Notes under the pieces: model-generated
Databases searched by the model: none
What the model was told of the DNA's origin: nothing
What the model saw: only the letters and a program-made list of their open reading frames with translations
Position numbers and translations under genes: made by a program
Part shown: piece by piece, positions 18,727-27,664 of the stretch
Numbering within the stretch: position 1 is the first letter of the stretch
Layout of the letters: each line of letters begins with the position of its first letter
DNA from: Bacteroidaceae bacterium
GTDB lineage: Bacteria; Bacteroidota; Bacteroidia; Bacteroidales; Bacteroidaceae
NCBI GenBank assembly: GCA_902362595.1
Contig: CABIXF010000019.1
Location: 1-64,000, forward strand
Direction of reading: 5' to 3'
Length of the DNA: 64,000 nt

Positions 18727-19749
18727 ATGGGATTATTCTCCTTTACACAAAACATAGCGATGGACCTTGGCACAGCCAATACCATCATTATCAGCAACGA
18801 CAAAATTGTGGTAGATGAACCCTCCGTCGTTGCGCTGGATCGCCGTACAGACAAAATGATTGCTGTAGGTGAACGTGCAAAGATGATGTACGAAAAAGAA
18901 AATCCGAATATCCGTACCGTACGTCCGCTTCGTGATGGAGTCATTGCCGACTTCAATGCCTGCGAACAGATGATGCGTGGATTGATAAAGAAAGTAAATA
19001 CCGGACGTCATCTTTTTACTCCTTCCCTGCGTATGGTTATCGGTGTACCATCGGGGTCGACTGAAGTAGAACTTCGTGCCGTACGTGACAGTGCGGAACA
19101 TGCAGGAGGACGTGATGTCTACCTGATATTTGAACCAATGGCGGCTGCTATCGGTATCGGACTGGATGTGGAAGCTCCGGAAGGCAACATGGTAGTCGAT
19201 ATAGGTGGAGGCTCTACGGAAATTGCCGTAATCTCACTGGGAGGTATTGTTTCCAATAACTCTATCCGTGTAGCAGGCGACGACCTGACAGCAGATATTC
19301 AAGAATACATGAGCCGACAGCACAATGTCAAAGTCAGTGAGAGAATGGCCGAACGTATCAAAATTCATGTAGGAGCTGCCATCACCGACTTGGGAGACAA
19401 CGCTCCGGAAGACTACATCGTGCGTGGCCCGAATCGTATCACTGCCCTTCCCATGGAAGTTCCGGTATGCTATCAGGAAATTGCACACTGCATGGAAAAA
19501 AGCATTGCCAAAATTGAAACAGCCATCCTGAGTGCATTGGAAAATACTCCTCCAGAACTGTATGCCGACATTGTTAATAACGGAATCTATCTTGCGGGAG
19601 GTGGTGCACTGTTGCGCGGACTCGACAAACGTCTGACAGACAAAATCAACATTCCTTTCCATATTGCCGAAGACCCCTTGCTGAGCGTAGCCAAAGGAAC
19701 AGGCATTGCCTTAAAGAATGTAGACCGTTTCTCATTCCTGATGAGATAA
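18727..19749 (+). CDS. mreB: Rod shape-determining actin homologue MreB
   Basis: Cytoskeletal ATPase that guides lateral wall synthesis. The 340-residue product has the phosphate-1 motif MDLGTANTII near the N-terminus, VVDIGGGSTEIAVISLGG in the middle, and LAGGGALLRGLDKRL near the C-terminus, all characteristic of MreB. It begins 70 bases after the cyclohydrolase and heads the mreBCD-mrdA-rodA cluster. A strong hairpin lies between it and mreC, so mreB may be made in excess over the later genes. Confidence 0.97.
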   Translation: MGLFSFTQNIAMDLGTANTIIISNDKIVVDEPSVVALDRRTDKMIAVGERAKMMYEKENPNIRTVRPLRDGVIADFNACEQMMRGLIKKVNTGRHLFTPSLRMVIGVPSGSTEVELRAVRDSAEHAGGRDVYLIFEPMAAAIGIGLDVEAPEGNMVVDIGGGSTEIAVISLGGIVSNNSIRVAGDDLTADIQEYMSRQHNVKVSERMAERIKIHVGAAITDLGDNAPEDYIVRGPNRITALPMEVPVCYQEIAHCMEKSIAKIETAILSALENTPPELYADIVNNGIYLAGGGALLRGLDKRLTDKINIPFHIAEDPLLSVAKGTGIALKNVDRFSFLMR

Positions 19750-19756
19750 AACATAT

Positions 19757-19801
19757 AAAATTGAAAATGAAGAAACCAAGAGTTTCTTCATTTTCAATTT
19801 T
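19757..19801 (+). terminator. Long hairpin between mreB and mreC
   Basis: A perfect 20-bp inverted repeat (19757-19776 with 19782-19801) with a five-base loop CAAGA, followed by CATTTTTCG. It has the form of an intrinsic terminator or a transcript-stabilising hairpin inside the shape operon, ending 36 bases before the mreC ATG. Confidence 0.7.
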
Positions 19802-19837
19802 CATTTTTCGTTCACCCATCATTTCGGATTCTTTGAC

Positions 19838-20689
19838 ATGCGAAATCTGATCAATTTTCTGCTGAAATATAATCACTGGTTTCTTTTCGTACTTTTGGAA
19901 ATCATTTCACTCACCTTGTTGTTCCGATTCAACAACTATCAGGGAAGTGCTTTCTTCACCTCTGCCAATTATGTGGCCGGACTGGTATACGAAGCATCCA
20001 ACCAAGTGACCCGTTACTTCGGACTGACAGAAGTCAACAAAAACCTGACTGCACGAAATGTCGAGCTGGAAATTGAAGTGGAACGTCTTTCACAGGCGCT
20101 GGAGCAATATACTCAAGATACTACCGGAATAGCCAACCTGCGCAAAGAAGCATTGAAAGATTACGTATTATACGATGCAAAAGTCATCAATAACAGTGTG
20201 ACTCACCCGGATAACTTCATTACCATTGACAAAGGAGAAGCTGACGGGATACGCACCGAAATGGGAGTGGTTTGCGGAAACGGCGTAGTAGGCATTGTGT
20301 ATCTCACAGGACGTCATCACGCCATCGTCCTGCCGGTGCTGAATTCAAAAAGCAGCATCAGTTGCAAAATCAAGAGGACATCGTATTTCGGTTTTCTGAA
20401 ATGGGACGGAGGATCCTCGCAATACGCTTATGTAAAAGATTTACCCCGACATTCGGAATTTTCATTGGGTGACACCATTGTTACCAGCGGACATAGCGCA
20501 GTTTTCCCTGCTGGAATACCGGTAGGAACAGTCGACGACATGACCGACAGTCACGATGGTTTATCCTACCTGCTCAAAGTTAAACTATTTACCGACTTTG
20601 CACGACTGAATGACGTACGGGTACTAGGATCTTTCAATGGAGCAGAACAGATACAACTGGAAGACAGCGTACGCTCCATGACACACTAA
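19838..20689 (+). CDS. mreC: Rod shape-determining protein MreC
   Basis: Periplasmic scaffold of the elongasome anchored in the inner membrane. The 283-residue product has one transmembrane helix (about 14-32), a coiled-coil segment (about 66-95, NVELEIEVERLSQAL) and the beta-rich MreC domain containing NFITIDKGEADGIRTEMGVV and DTIVTSGHSAVFPAGIPVG. Length and layout match the family. mreD follows after 27 bases. It is the second shape gene and may depend on read-through of the preceding hairpin or on its own promoter, which I could not locate. Confidence 0.93.
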   Translation: MRNLINFLLKYNHWFLFVLLEIISLTLLFRFNNYQGSAFFTSANYVAGLVYEASNQVTRYFGLTEVNKNLTARNVELEIEVERLSQALEQYTQDTTGIANLRKEALKDYVLYDAKVINNSVTHPDNFITIDKGEADGIRTEMGVVCGNGVVGIVYLTGRHHAIVLPVLNSKSSISCKIKRTSYFGFLKWDGGSSQYAYVKDLPRHSEFSLGDTIVTSGHSAVFPAGIPVGTVDDMTDSHDGLSYLLKVKLFTDFARLNDVRVLGSFNGAEQIQLEDSVRSMTH

Positions 20690-20716
20690 ACAACAACACA
20701 GAAATTCAGGGAAATT

Positions 20717-21214
20717 ATGCAACACATCATACGTCTTGAATGGTTCGTCATACTGGTCCTGCTTCAGGCACTGGTGCTCAACCATGTCCACTTCGAACAA
20801 TATGCCACCCCTTTGCTCTACATCTATTTCCTGCTGAAAATCAACTCAGGAAACAGTCGAAAAGGTCTCATGCTATGGGCTTTTTCTATGGGACTCTGCA
20901 TAGACATATTCAGTAATACTCCCGGACTGAATGCGGCAGCCTCCGTACTCACCGCATTCTGCCGCCCTTGGATATTACGGGTACTTTCCCTACGTGATAC
21001 AACCGAAAATTTTGAGCCCGGCATCTATCAAATGGGGTTTACAGCCTTTTTCCGGTATGCTCTGGTCATTGTCTTGCTGCATTCACTTACGCTGAACCTG
21101 CTCGACACCTTTTCGCTGGCCAGATTCCAAACCTTGCTGTTGAAAATCCTAAGCGATGCTTGCATCACCCTTATCTTCATTTTATGCATTGATTCTGTCA
21201 GGAGGAAAAGATAG
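20717..21214 (+). CDS. mreD: Rod shape-determining protein MreD
   Basis: Small polytopic inner-membrane protein of the elongasome. The 165-residue product is almost entirely hydrophobic with about five membrane helices. It shows the MreD-like segment LLYIYFLLKI, the Asp-containing MGLCIDIFSNTPGLNAAA and a basic C-terminus. Identification rests on these features together with its position between mreC and mrdA. The TAG stop overlaps the GTG start of mrdA by one base. Confidence 0.9.
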   Translation: MQHIIRLEWFVILVLLQALVLNHVHFEQYATPLLYIYFLLKINSGNSRKGLMLWAFSMGLCIDIFSNTPGLNAAASVLTAFCRPWILRVLSLRDTTENFEPGIYQMGFTAFFRYALVIVLLHSLTLNLLDTFSLARFQTLLLKILSDACITLIFILCIDSVRRKR

Positions 21215-23064
21215 TGGAAAGAAATTACGATCTTGAAAGACGAAAATATGTCATTGCCGGAGCGGTCATTGCCATTGTGGCCATTTTCCTGATACGTCTG
21301 CTTTCCCTGCAAATCATGAGCGAAGACTACAAGAAAAACGCCGACAGCAATGCCTTCCTCAAAAAGATACAGTATCCTAGCCGGGGAGTCATCTACGACC
21401 GCAACGATAAACTGCTAGTATACAACCAACCAGCTTATGACATTACGGTCATCATGAAGGAAATCACGGAACTGGACACGCTTGATTTATGCCAGACGCT
21501 ACACATCACTCCAGAATTCTTACGCAAGAAATTCCGCGATTTGAAAGACCGACGGCTGAATCCGGGATATTCACCCTATACCAATCAAGTATTTCTGACA
21601 CAACTTTCAGCAGAAGACTGCGGAGTGTTTCAAGAAAAACTGTTCAAATTTCCAGGTTTCTACATCCAACGCCGAACCATCCGCCAGTATAATTACAACG
21701 CTGGAGCACATATTTTAGGGGATATCGCAGAGGTATCAAAATCCGACATGGAAAAAGATGACTACTACATCCCTGGCGACTTTATCGGGAAACTGGGAGT
21801 AGAGCGTTCTTATGAGAAGCAGTTACGAGGCGAAAAAGGTATCGAGATTTTATTACGTGATGCCCGTGGACGCATCCAGGGCAACTACATGGACGGAAAA
21901 TTCGACAAGGCTCCCGTGGCGGGTAAGAACTTGAGACTAAGCCTGGACATTGAACTTCAACAACTGGGTGAGCGACTGCTGGAAGGAAAAATTGGCAGCA
22001 TCGTCGCCATCGAGCCTGCTACCGGCGAAGTCCTCTGTCTGGTTTCCTCTCCATCGTACGACCCACGCCAAATGGTAGGAAGAAACCGTGGAAAAAACCA
22101 CCTGATACTGGCACGTGACCCTTGGAAACCCTTGCTGAACCGTGCCATTATGGGAACTTATCCACCTGGATCGACTTTCAAAACCTCACAGGCACTGACC
22201 TACCTGCAAGAAGGCATTATCACCACGGGAACCAGTTACCCTTGCAACGGAGGGTTCAACTACAGAGGACTTCATGTGGGTTGCCACTCACACCCCTCCC
22301 CACTTTCCCTGATACCGGCCATAGCGACTTCATGCAACGGTTATTTCTGCTGGGGCCTTTACCACATGATTGGAGCCCGCCAGAAATATGGGTCTGTACA
22401 AAAAGCCTTGAATACATGGAGAGACTATATGGTGTCCATGGGATTCGGCTACCCGCTCGGAATTGACCTTCCCGGCGAAAAAAGAGGGTTTATCCCCAAT
22501 GCCAGTGTCTACGACAAAGCCTATCGCGGTTCATGGAATGGATTGACCATCATCAGTATTTCTATCGGACAGGGCGAAGTAACCCTGACTCCGCTACAAA
22601 TTGCCAACCTGGGAGCTACCATCGCCAACAGAGGTTACTTTATCACTCCACATGTGGTGAAGGAAGTGGAAGGTGAAGCACTCGATACACTCTATTCCAA
22701 GAGACGCTATACCATGGTCGACCGTTCGCATTACGATGAAGTGGTGCAAGGTATGCGTGCCGCTGTACTCGGCGGAACTTGCCGGGGAGCCAACCTGCCC
22801 GACATAGAAGTCTGTGGCAAAACCGGTACCGCCCAGAACAGAGGAAAAGACCACTCCGCCTTCATGGGATTTGCCCCGATGAACGACCCTAAAATAGCAA
22901 TTGCTGTTTATGTGGAAAACGGTGGATTTGGTGCCGTATACGGTGTACCTATCGGACGGCTCATGATTGAAAAATATCTAAAAGGACAGCTCTCGCCCGA
23001 AGATGAAGCGATGGCAACAGAAATTCAAAACAGGAGGATTGATTATGGGATACACGAGAGGTAG
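21214..23064 (+). CDS. mrdA: Penicillin-binding protein 2 (elongation transpeptidase)
   Basis: Cross-links peptidoglycan during cell elongation. The 616-residue product has a short cytoplasmic tail, one membrane helix (about 11-29), the PBP dimer domain (YPSRGVIYDRNDKLL) and the transpeptidase domain with SxxK in PPGSTFKT, SCNGYF for SxN and CGKTGTAQN for KTG. The start is GTG at 21214, overlapping the mreD stop by one base and preceded by AGGAGG, an unusually strong ribosome-binding site for this genome. rodA begins before its stop. Confidence 0.96.
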   Translation: MERNYDLERRKYVIAGAVIAIVAIFLIRLLSLQIMSEDYKKNADSNAFLKKIQYPSRGVIYDRNDKLLVYNQPAYDITVIMKEITELDTLDLCQTLHITPEFLRKKFRDLKDRRLNPGYSPYTNQVFLTQLSAEDCGVFQEKLFKFPGFYIQRRTIRQYNYNAGAHILGDIAEVSKSDMEKDDYYIPGDFIGKLGVERSYEKQLRGEKGIEILLRDARGRIQGNYMDGKFDKAPVAGKNLRLSLDIELQQLGERLLEGKIGSIVAIEPATGEVLCLVSSPSYDPRQMVGRNRGKNHLILARDPWKPLLNRAIMGTYPPGSTFKTSQALTYLQEGIITTGTSYPCNGGFNYRGLHVGCHSHPSPLSLIPAIATSCNGYFCWGLYHMIGARQKYGSVQKALNTWRDYMVSMGFGYPLGIDLPGEKRGFIPNASVYDKAYRGSWNGLTIISISIGQGEVTLTPLQIANLGATIANRGYFITPHVVKEVEGEALDTLYSKRRYTMVDRSHYDEVVQGMRAAVLGGTCRGANLPDIEVCGKTGTAQNRGKDHSAFMGFAPMNDPKIAIAVYVENGGFGAVYGVPIGRLMIEKYLKGQLSPEDEAMATEIQNRRIDYGIHER

Positions 23065-24499
23065 TGTATGGAAAAATATAGACTGGTGGACTATCGGACT
23101 TTATCTGGTACTGGTCACCTGCGGCTGGTTCAGCGTATGTGGGGCCAGCTATGACTACGGAGAACCGAATTTCTTCGACATCACGACGCGTGCCGGAAAG
23201 CAGCTGATGTGGATTGGCTGTTCACTGGGACTGGGGTTTGTCATACTCATGCTGGAAGACCGCATTTACGATACATACGCCTATCTGATTTATGGAATTA
23301 TGCTTCTGCTACTTTTTGGAACCATCTTCAATCCACATGAAATCAAAGGATCACGCTCATGGATTGTGCTGGGACCTGTCAGCCTGCAGCCAGCTGAATT
23401 TGCCAAGTTTGCCACAGCCTTAGCCTTAGGAAAATATATGAACGAATATACTTTTCACATGCAGCGTACCCGTAATTTGGTTACCGTACTAGGCATCATC
23501 CTGTTGCCCATGGCATTGATCATCCTCCAAAAGGAAACAGGTTCAGCACTGGTATATCTGTCCTTCTTTCTGATGCTTTATCGTGAAGGCATGACCGGCA
23601 CCGTATTGTTTTCGGGCATTTGTGCCGTCATTTTCTTTATTGTAGGTCTACGGTTCAGCACTGATATCATGCCCGACGGCACCACATCCTGGGGAGAATT
23701 TTCGGTCCTCACCCTCATCATCCTGCTCAGTGCCTTCCTGGTACGCAGATACTGTGAACAGTTTCCCAAAGTATCTCCCTATATTCTTGGTATTGGAGGA
23801 GGTGGCATCTTGCTGGGAAGCCTGTTTTCATGCTATGTCATCCCGTTCAACGTATGCCATCTTCAACTGGTGCTCTGCGGGGCCATCGTGCTCACCCTCT
23901 TCTATTTTTACCTTCGCGAACGGCTAAGAAATTATCTTTATGTCATCCTCTTTGTCATCGGTTCCGGCGTTTTTTTCTTTTCTACCGATTATGTATTCAA
24001 TCAGGTGCTTGAGCCTCATCAAAAAATACGTATTGAAGTATTGCTGGGAATGAAAGACGACCCGACAGGAGCTGGCTATAACGTCAATCAAAGCAAAATC
24101 GCCATCGGTTCAGGCGGACTTTTCGGGAAAGGCTTTCTCAACGGGACCCAGACAAAACTGAAATATGTGCCGGAACAGGATACCGACTTCATTTTCTGTA
24201 CCATCGGTGAAGAACAAGGGTTTGTGGGTTCTGCCATTGTCATCTCTCTGTTCATGGCACTCATCCTGCGTCTCATCGTCCTCTCCGAGCGACAGGAAAC
24301 CCGCTTTGGAAGAGTCTACGGCTACTGCGTCCTGGGCATTTTCTTCTTCCACCTGTTTATCAATGTCGGAATGGTACTCGGACTGACCCCCGTCATCGGT
24401 ATCCCCCTCCCTTTTTTCAGCTATGGAGGTTCATCGCTCTGGGGCTTCACAATTCTGTTATTTGTCTTTCTCCGTATTGACGCGGCTCGTGAAAAATAA
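23045..24499 (+). CDS. rodA: Peptidoglycan glycosyltransferase RodA
   Basis: SEDS-family polymerase that forms glycan strands together with PBP2. The 484-residue product has about ten membrane helices and the family signatures RSWIVLGPVSLQPAEFAK, GAGYNVNQSKIAIGSGGLFGKG and the C-terminal PLPFFSYGGSSLW. I chose ATG 23045, which is preceded by AGGAGG and overlaps mrdA by 20 bases; a longer frame from 23003 adds a hydrophilic stretch. The 3' end runs 42 bases into the convergent gldH gene. Confidence 0.95.
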   Translation: MGYTRGSVWKNIDWWTIGLYLVLVTCGWFSVCGASYDYGEPNFFDITTRAGKQLMWIGCSLGLGFVILMLEDRIYDTYAYLIYGIMLLLLFGTIFNPHEIKGSRSWIVLGPVSLQPAEFAKFATALALGKYMNEYTFHMQRTRNLVTVLGIILLPMALIILQKETGSALVYLSFFLMLYREGMTGTVLFSGICAVIFFIVGLRFSTDIMPDGTTSWGEFSVLTLIILLSAFLVRRYCEQFPKVSPYILGIGGGGILLGSLFSCYVIPFNVCHLQLVLCGAIVLTLFYFYLRERLRNYLYVILFVIGSGVFFFSTDYVFNQVLEPHQKIRIEVLLGMKDDPTGAGYNVNQSKIAIGSGGLFGKGFLNGTQTKLKYVPEQDTDFIFCTIGEEQGFVGSAIVISLFMALILRLIVLSERQETRFGRVYGYCVLGIFFFHLFINVGMVLGLTPVIGIPLPFFSYGGSSLWGFTILLFVFLRIDAAREK

Positions 24500-25009
24500 A
24501 CGGACTCCCACATCCAAAACTCCAGGCAACGGATTCTGTCTCATCAGATGGGTAATCCTCAAACTGTGCCCCACAGAATCCGTGAGCCATACAACTGGTT
24601 TTTCACATGTATAGGCCCGCTGATACAAGCCGCCGATAGCACCTTCATGCTGTTCCCAGGCCCCTTTTTCATCGGCCAGATAAATATGCAGCGTATCCGT
24701 ATGCGATGCCAACGAGTCTTCTCCCTCCACCTGTGTCACAGAAAGCCAGATATCCCGGTATGGATATCTACCCGTGTGACGGATGCCAATTTCCATTCCA
24801 TACGTCCCAGCAGCAACTTCCGGAGGAAGAGTAAATACCAAAGAATCGGACTTATTCCAACCTTTTTCTCCAGGAACAGCCTGATACACATGATACAACG
24901 TATCTGTATGACAGGCACCCAACAAGAACAGACAAATTCCTGCCAGCCCTGCACACCGCATACCACGATAAAAGAGAGGCATACACGGAAATGCCGGTAT
25001 GCCTTTCAT
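24458..25009 (-). CDS. gldH: GldH-type gliding-motility lipoprotein
   Basis: A lipoprotein of about 183 residues related to GldH, needed for gliding in Flavobacterium; in non-gliding gut Bacteroidales the role is unknown. The sequence shows a hydrophobic signal (CAGLAGICLFLLG) ending in a lipobox LGAC, and then YHVYQAVPGEKGWNKSDSLVFTLPP and IGIRHTGRYPYRDIWLSV, typical of GldH. The start is uncertain: ATG at 25009, 24982 or 24961 would all give a signal peptide; the frame opens further upstream but that part lies inside the preceding gene. The 3' end overlaps rodA by 42 bases. Confidence 0.82.
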   Translation of the reverse strand: MKGIPAFPCMPLFYRGMRCAGLAGICLFLLGACHTDTLYHVYQAVPGEKGWNKSDSLVFTLPPEVAAGTYGMEIGIRHTGRYPYRDIWLSVTQVEGEDSLASHTDTLHIYLADEKGAWEQHEGAIGGLYQRAYTCEKPVVWLTDSVGHSLRITHLMRQNPLPGVLDVGVRLFFTSRVNTEKDK

Positions 25010-25016
25010 CCATTTT

Positions 25017-26423
25017 TTAAGCCTGAACATCTGTATTTGTATTACGTTCCGGACGTTTTCCTTCATTGTTACCGTTATTGTTCCGGCGGAAATTTTTCCG
25101 ATTATTACGGCTGGGACGAGGTTCCTGTCCCGTTTTCGCCTGCGCCGCACTCCCGGCTGTAGCCGAAACCTGCGGTACCTCCGAAGAGGAATTACCTTTC
25201 GGACGCTGCGGACGATTATTCCTCGCCTGAGGAGCTTTTCTCTCTCTTTCTTTTGTTGTTTCAGGAGTCTGCACATTATTACTATTACCCGCTTCTGCCG
25301 GAACGGGAGCGTTCATTGGTTGAGCAGAAGATTTCGGTTTCTTTTTCCGGTTCTTTCCCGCCTTCGTTTTATCAAAACGCGTCAGACTTTCCTGTTCCAG
25401 CAAGTCCTTCGACCGTTGCGGTTCACGTCCGGAGAAGTCCTCATCCAGTTTTTCAGGTTTTTCTCCCCGCTTGTTCATATTCAGTACCTCAAAAGCCCGA
25501 CGCGCTGAAATAGTTACCTCGTTGGCCAGGAAACTCTTGTCTGTACTGTAAGTAATCATTCCTTTCAGAATATCTGCTTTGAAATAATAATACACGTTAT
25601 CCAGTGTTTCAAGCGTAATTTCTTTACTCGGCAAGCGCTTCTGACATTCCACGTATGCATCCACCTCATAATTCAAGCAACATTTCAGCTTGGCACACTG
25701 TCCGGCCAGTTTCTGCGGATTCAACGAAATGTCCTGGAAACGCGCCGCACTGGTAGACACAGACACAAAGTTCGTCATCCACGTAGCACAGCACAGTTCC
25801 CTCCCGCAAGGGCCAATTCCTCCGATACGTCCGGCTTCCTGACGGGCACCAATCTGTTTCATCTCGATTCGCACCCGGAACGTTTCGGCCAGCACCTTGA
25901 TCAGCTGACGGAAATCCACACGTTCGTCGGCAATGTAATAGAAAATAGCCTTGTTGCCGTCACCCTGGTATTCCACGTCACCGATTTTCATCTGAAGCCC
26001 CAGACTCTCCGCAATCTTGCGAGAACGAATCATGGTATCGTGTTCGCGCGACTTGGCCTCTTCGTATTTTTCCATATCCACTGGCTTTACCTTCCGGTAA
26101 ATACGGCGAATTTCCACATCCGGTTTCAGGTTGGCTTTCCGCATCTGCAACGGTACCAGCCGTCCAGTCAGGGTTACCGTACCGATGTCGTGTCCCGGAC
26201 TGGCCTCAACCGCCACGATGTCCCCCTTTTCCAAGTGCAGTCCGTTGCTGTTTTTATAATATCCTTTCCGGGTATTCTTGAACTGAACCTCCACCATTTC
26301 CTGTTCGTCGGCATTTCCCGGAATGTCGGCCAACCAGTCGTAAGTGTTCAGTTTATTATTCTGTCGTCCGCAGCCTCCACAGCAGAGTCGGCCACTTCCG
26401 TTTTTAAGCTTGAAATCGTCCAT
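25017..26423 (-). CDS. RicT/PSP1-domain protein
   Basis: A 468-residue cytoplasmic protein of the PSP1 family, to which Bacillus RicT (YaaT) belongs, a part of an iron-sulfur complex that assists RNA processing. A cysteine-rich N-terminus (CCGGCGRQ near 14-21) precedes the PSP1 domain (about 40-300) with further Cys in GRELCCATW and AKLKCCLNYE. The last 160 residues are of low complexity and rich in Arg, Lys, Asn, Pro and Gln, resembling an RNA-binding tail. It follows holB by six bases and gldH follows it, so the three form one leftward unit. The function in Bacteroidota is not established. Confidence 0.85.
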   Translation of the reverse strand: MDDFKLKNGSGRLCCGGCGRQNNKLNTYDWLADIPGNADEQEMVEVQFKNTRKGYYKNSNGLHLEKGDIVAVEASPGHDIGTVTLTGRLVPLQMRKANLKPDVEIRRIYRKVKPVDMEKYEEAKSREHDTMIRSRKIAESLGLQMKIGDVEYQGDGNKAIFYYIADERVDFRQLIKVLAETFRVRIEMKQIGARQEAGRIGGIGPCGRELCCATWMTNFVSVSTSAARFQDISLNPQKLAGQCAKLKCCLNYEVDAYVECQKRLPSKEITLETLDNVYYYFKADILKGMITYSTDKSFLANEVTISARRAFEVLNMNKRGEKPEKLDEDFSGREPQRSKDLLEQESLTRFDKTKAGKNRKKKPKSSAQPMNAPVPAEAGNSNNVQTPETTKERERKAPQARNNRPQRPKGNSSSEVPQVSATAGSAAQAKTGQEPRPSRNNRKNFRRNNNGNNEGKRPERNTNTDVQA

Positions 26424-26429
26424 ATATTA

Positions 26430-27560
26430 TTATTGTTGTTTCATTTCTACAATCATTCTCAGTGCCATGTCAAAAAAAACCATCTTCGGATTCACGTTCT
26501 GTTCGATATGCATTTGCGCCTCCTCCAGCAATCCGGTTACCGAAAAAATATTCCGTTCGTTAATGTAAGGGGCAAAACGAGTGGCAAACTGCATTTCTTC
26601 CGGACTCAGATACACCATATCCGCTTGACGGAAATTGCAGATGAAATTCTCACGCACCATCCGCTGACAATATTCCAACAGATTCTTCTGACGTTCACGC
26701 CCCATGCCTGCCACCTGTTCACTCCAGGCTTTCAAACTACGGATATCACGCTTGTAGGCCGTACGCATCAAACTCACAAAAAGTTCAAAGCAAAGTTTGT
26801 GTTCTTCTCCTAAATGCACATTTTCTACGGCCCTTATCAAGCTACCCGCAGAACGGTGCGCAATGTCACGAGCATCTTCCTGAGGAAGCATATAACGTTC
26901 TTTCAGGTAACGCGCAATATCGGTTTCCGGCAAAGGTTTCAAATGAATGCGCTGCGTACGGCTCACAATGGTAGGCAATAGCAAGTCCGGCTCTTCACTG
27001 ACCAGCAGAAAAACCGTTTTCAAAGGAGGTTCTTCCAACAGTTTCAGCAGTTTGTTTGCACACTCCACATTCATTTTCTCCGGCAGCCAGATAAGCATCA
27101 CCTTATATCCACCCTGACTGGCTTTCAACGACAATTTACGTTGAATCTCATCACTCTCACGCACATAAATCTGCGGTTGCTGATTACCGGCATCAATGGT
27201 TCGCATCCACTCCTGAAGATCAGCATACGGATTTCGTCCCAGCATCTCACGCCACTGGGGCAAAAACTCATCGCATACAACATCCCGCCCCGCTTTCTTT
27301 TTCACCACCGGAAAGACAAAATGCATGTCAGGATGTGCCAGATGATCCATCATCTTGCACGAACTGCATTGTCCGCACGCATCGTCCTCTCCTGGATGCC
27401 GGCAGAGCAAATAGCGCGACACCGCCAGGGCCATAGGCAGCTTTCCACTACCCGCAGGTCCTGTAAGCAACAAAGCATGGGGCATCTTGCCACTGCGCAC
27501 ACTGTAAATGAGAAGTTGTTTTACTTCTTCTTGTCCGATTACATCCTTAAAAAACGACAT
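26430..27560 (-). CDS. holB: DNA polymerase III clamp-loader subunit delta'
   Basis: Stator subunit of the clamp loader. The 376-residue product begins with FFKDVIGQEEVKQLL, has a Walker-A-like GPAGSGK (about 34-40), the zinc-module cysteines in CRHPGEDDACGQCSSCK, and the sensor-type SRTQRIHLKPL. This is the order seen in delta' and DnaX proteins; the length and lack of a DnaX tail favour delta'. It heads the unit holB-ricT-like-gldH. Confidence 0.9.
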   Translation of the reverse strand: MSFFKDVIGQEEVKQLLIYSVRSGKMPHALLLTGPAGSGKLPMALAVSRYLLCRHPGEDDACGQCSSCKMMDHLAHPDMHFVFPVVKKKAGRDVVCDEFLPQWREMLGRNPYADLQEWMRTIDAGNQQPQIYVRESDEIQRKLSLKASQGGYKVMLIWLPEKMNVECANKLLKLLEEPPLKTVFLLVSEEPDLLLPTIVSRTQRIHLKPLPETDIARYLKERYMLPQEDARDIAHRSAGSLIRAVENVHLGEEHKLCFELFVSLMRTAYKRDIRSLKAWSEQVAGMGRERQKNLLEYCQRMVRENFICNFRQADMVYLSPEEMQFATRFAPYINERNIFSVTGLLEEAQMHIEQNVNPKMVFFDMALRMIVEMKQQ

Positions 27561-27616
27561 GCTGTTCCGGTAAAAAATTAGGTTCCTTTTAAGGCAATTA
27601 CTTCCATATAATCGGA

Positions 27617-27624
27617 CAAAAATA
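27617..27624 (-). promoter_or_regulatory. Probable -7 element for holB
   Basis: The minus strand reads TATTTTTG, matching TAnnTTTG, 57 bases upstream of the holB ATG. Confidence 0.4.
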
Positions 27625-27664
27625 AGAAAAAAATCGTAGTTTCAGGGCATATTCTCCCTTATTA

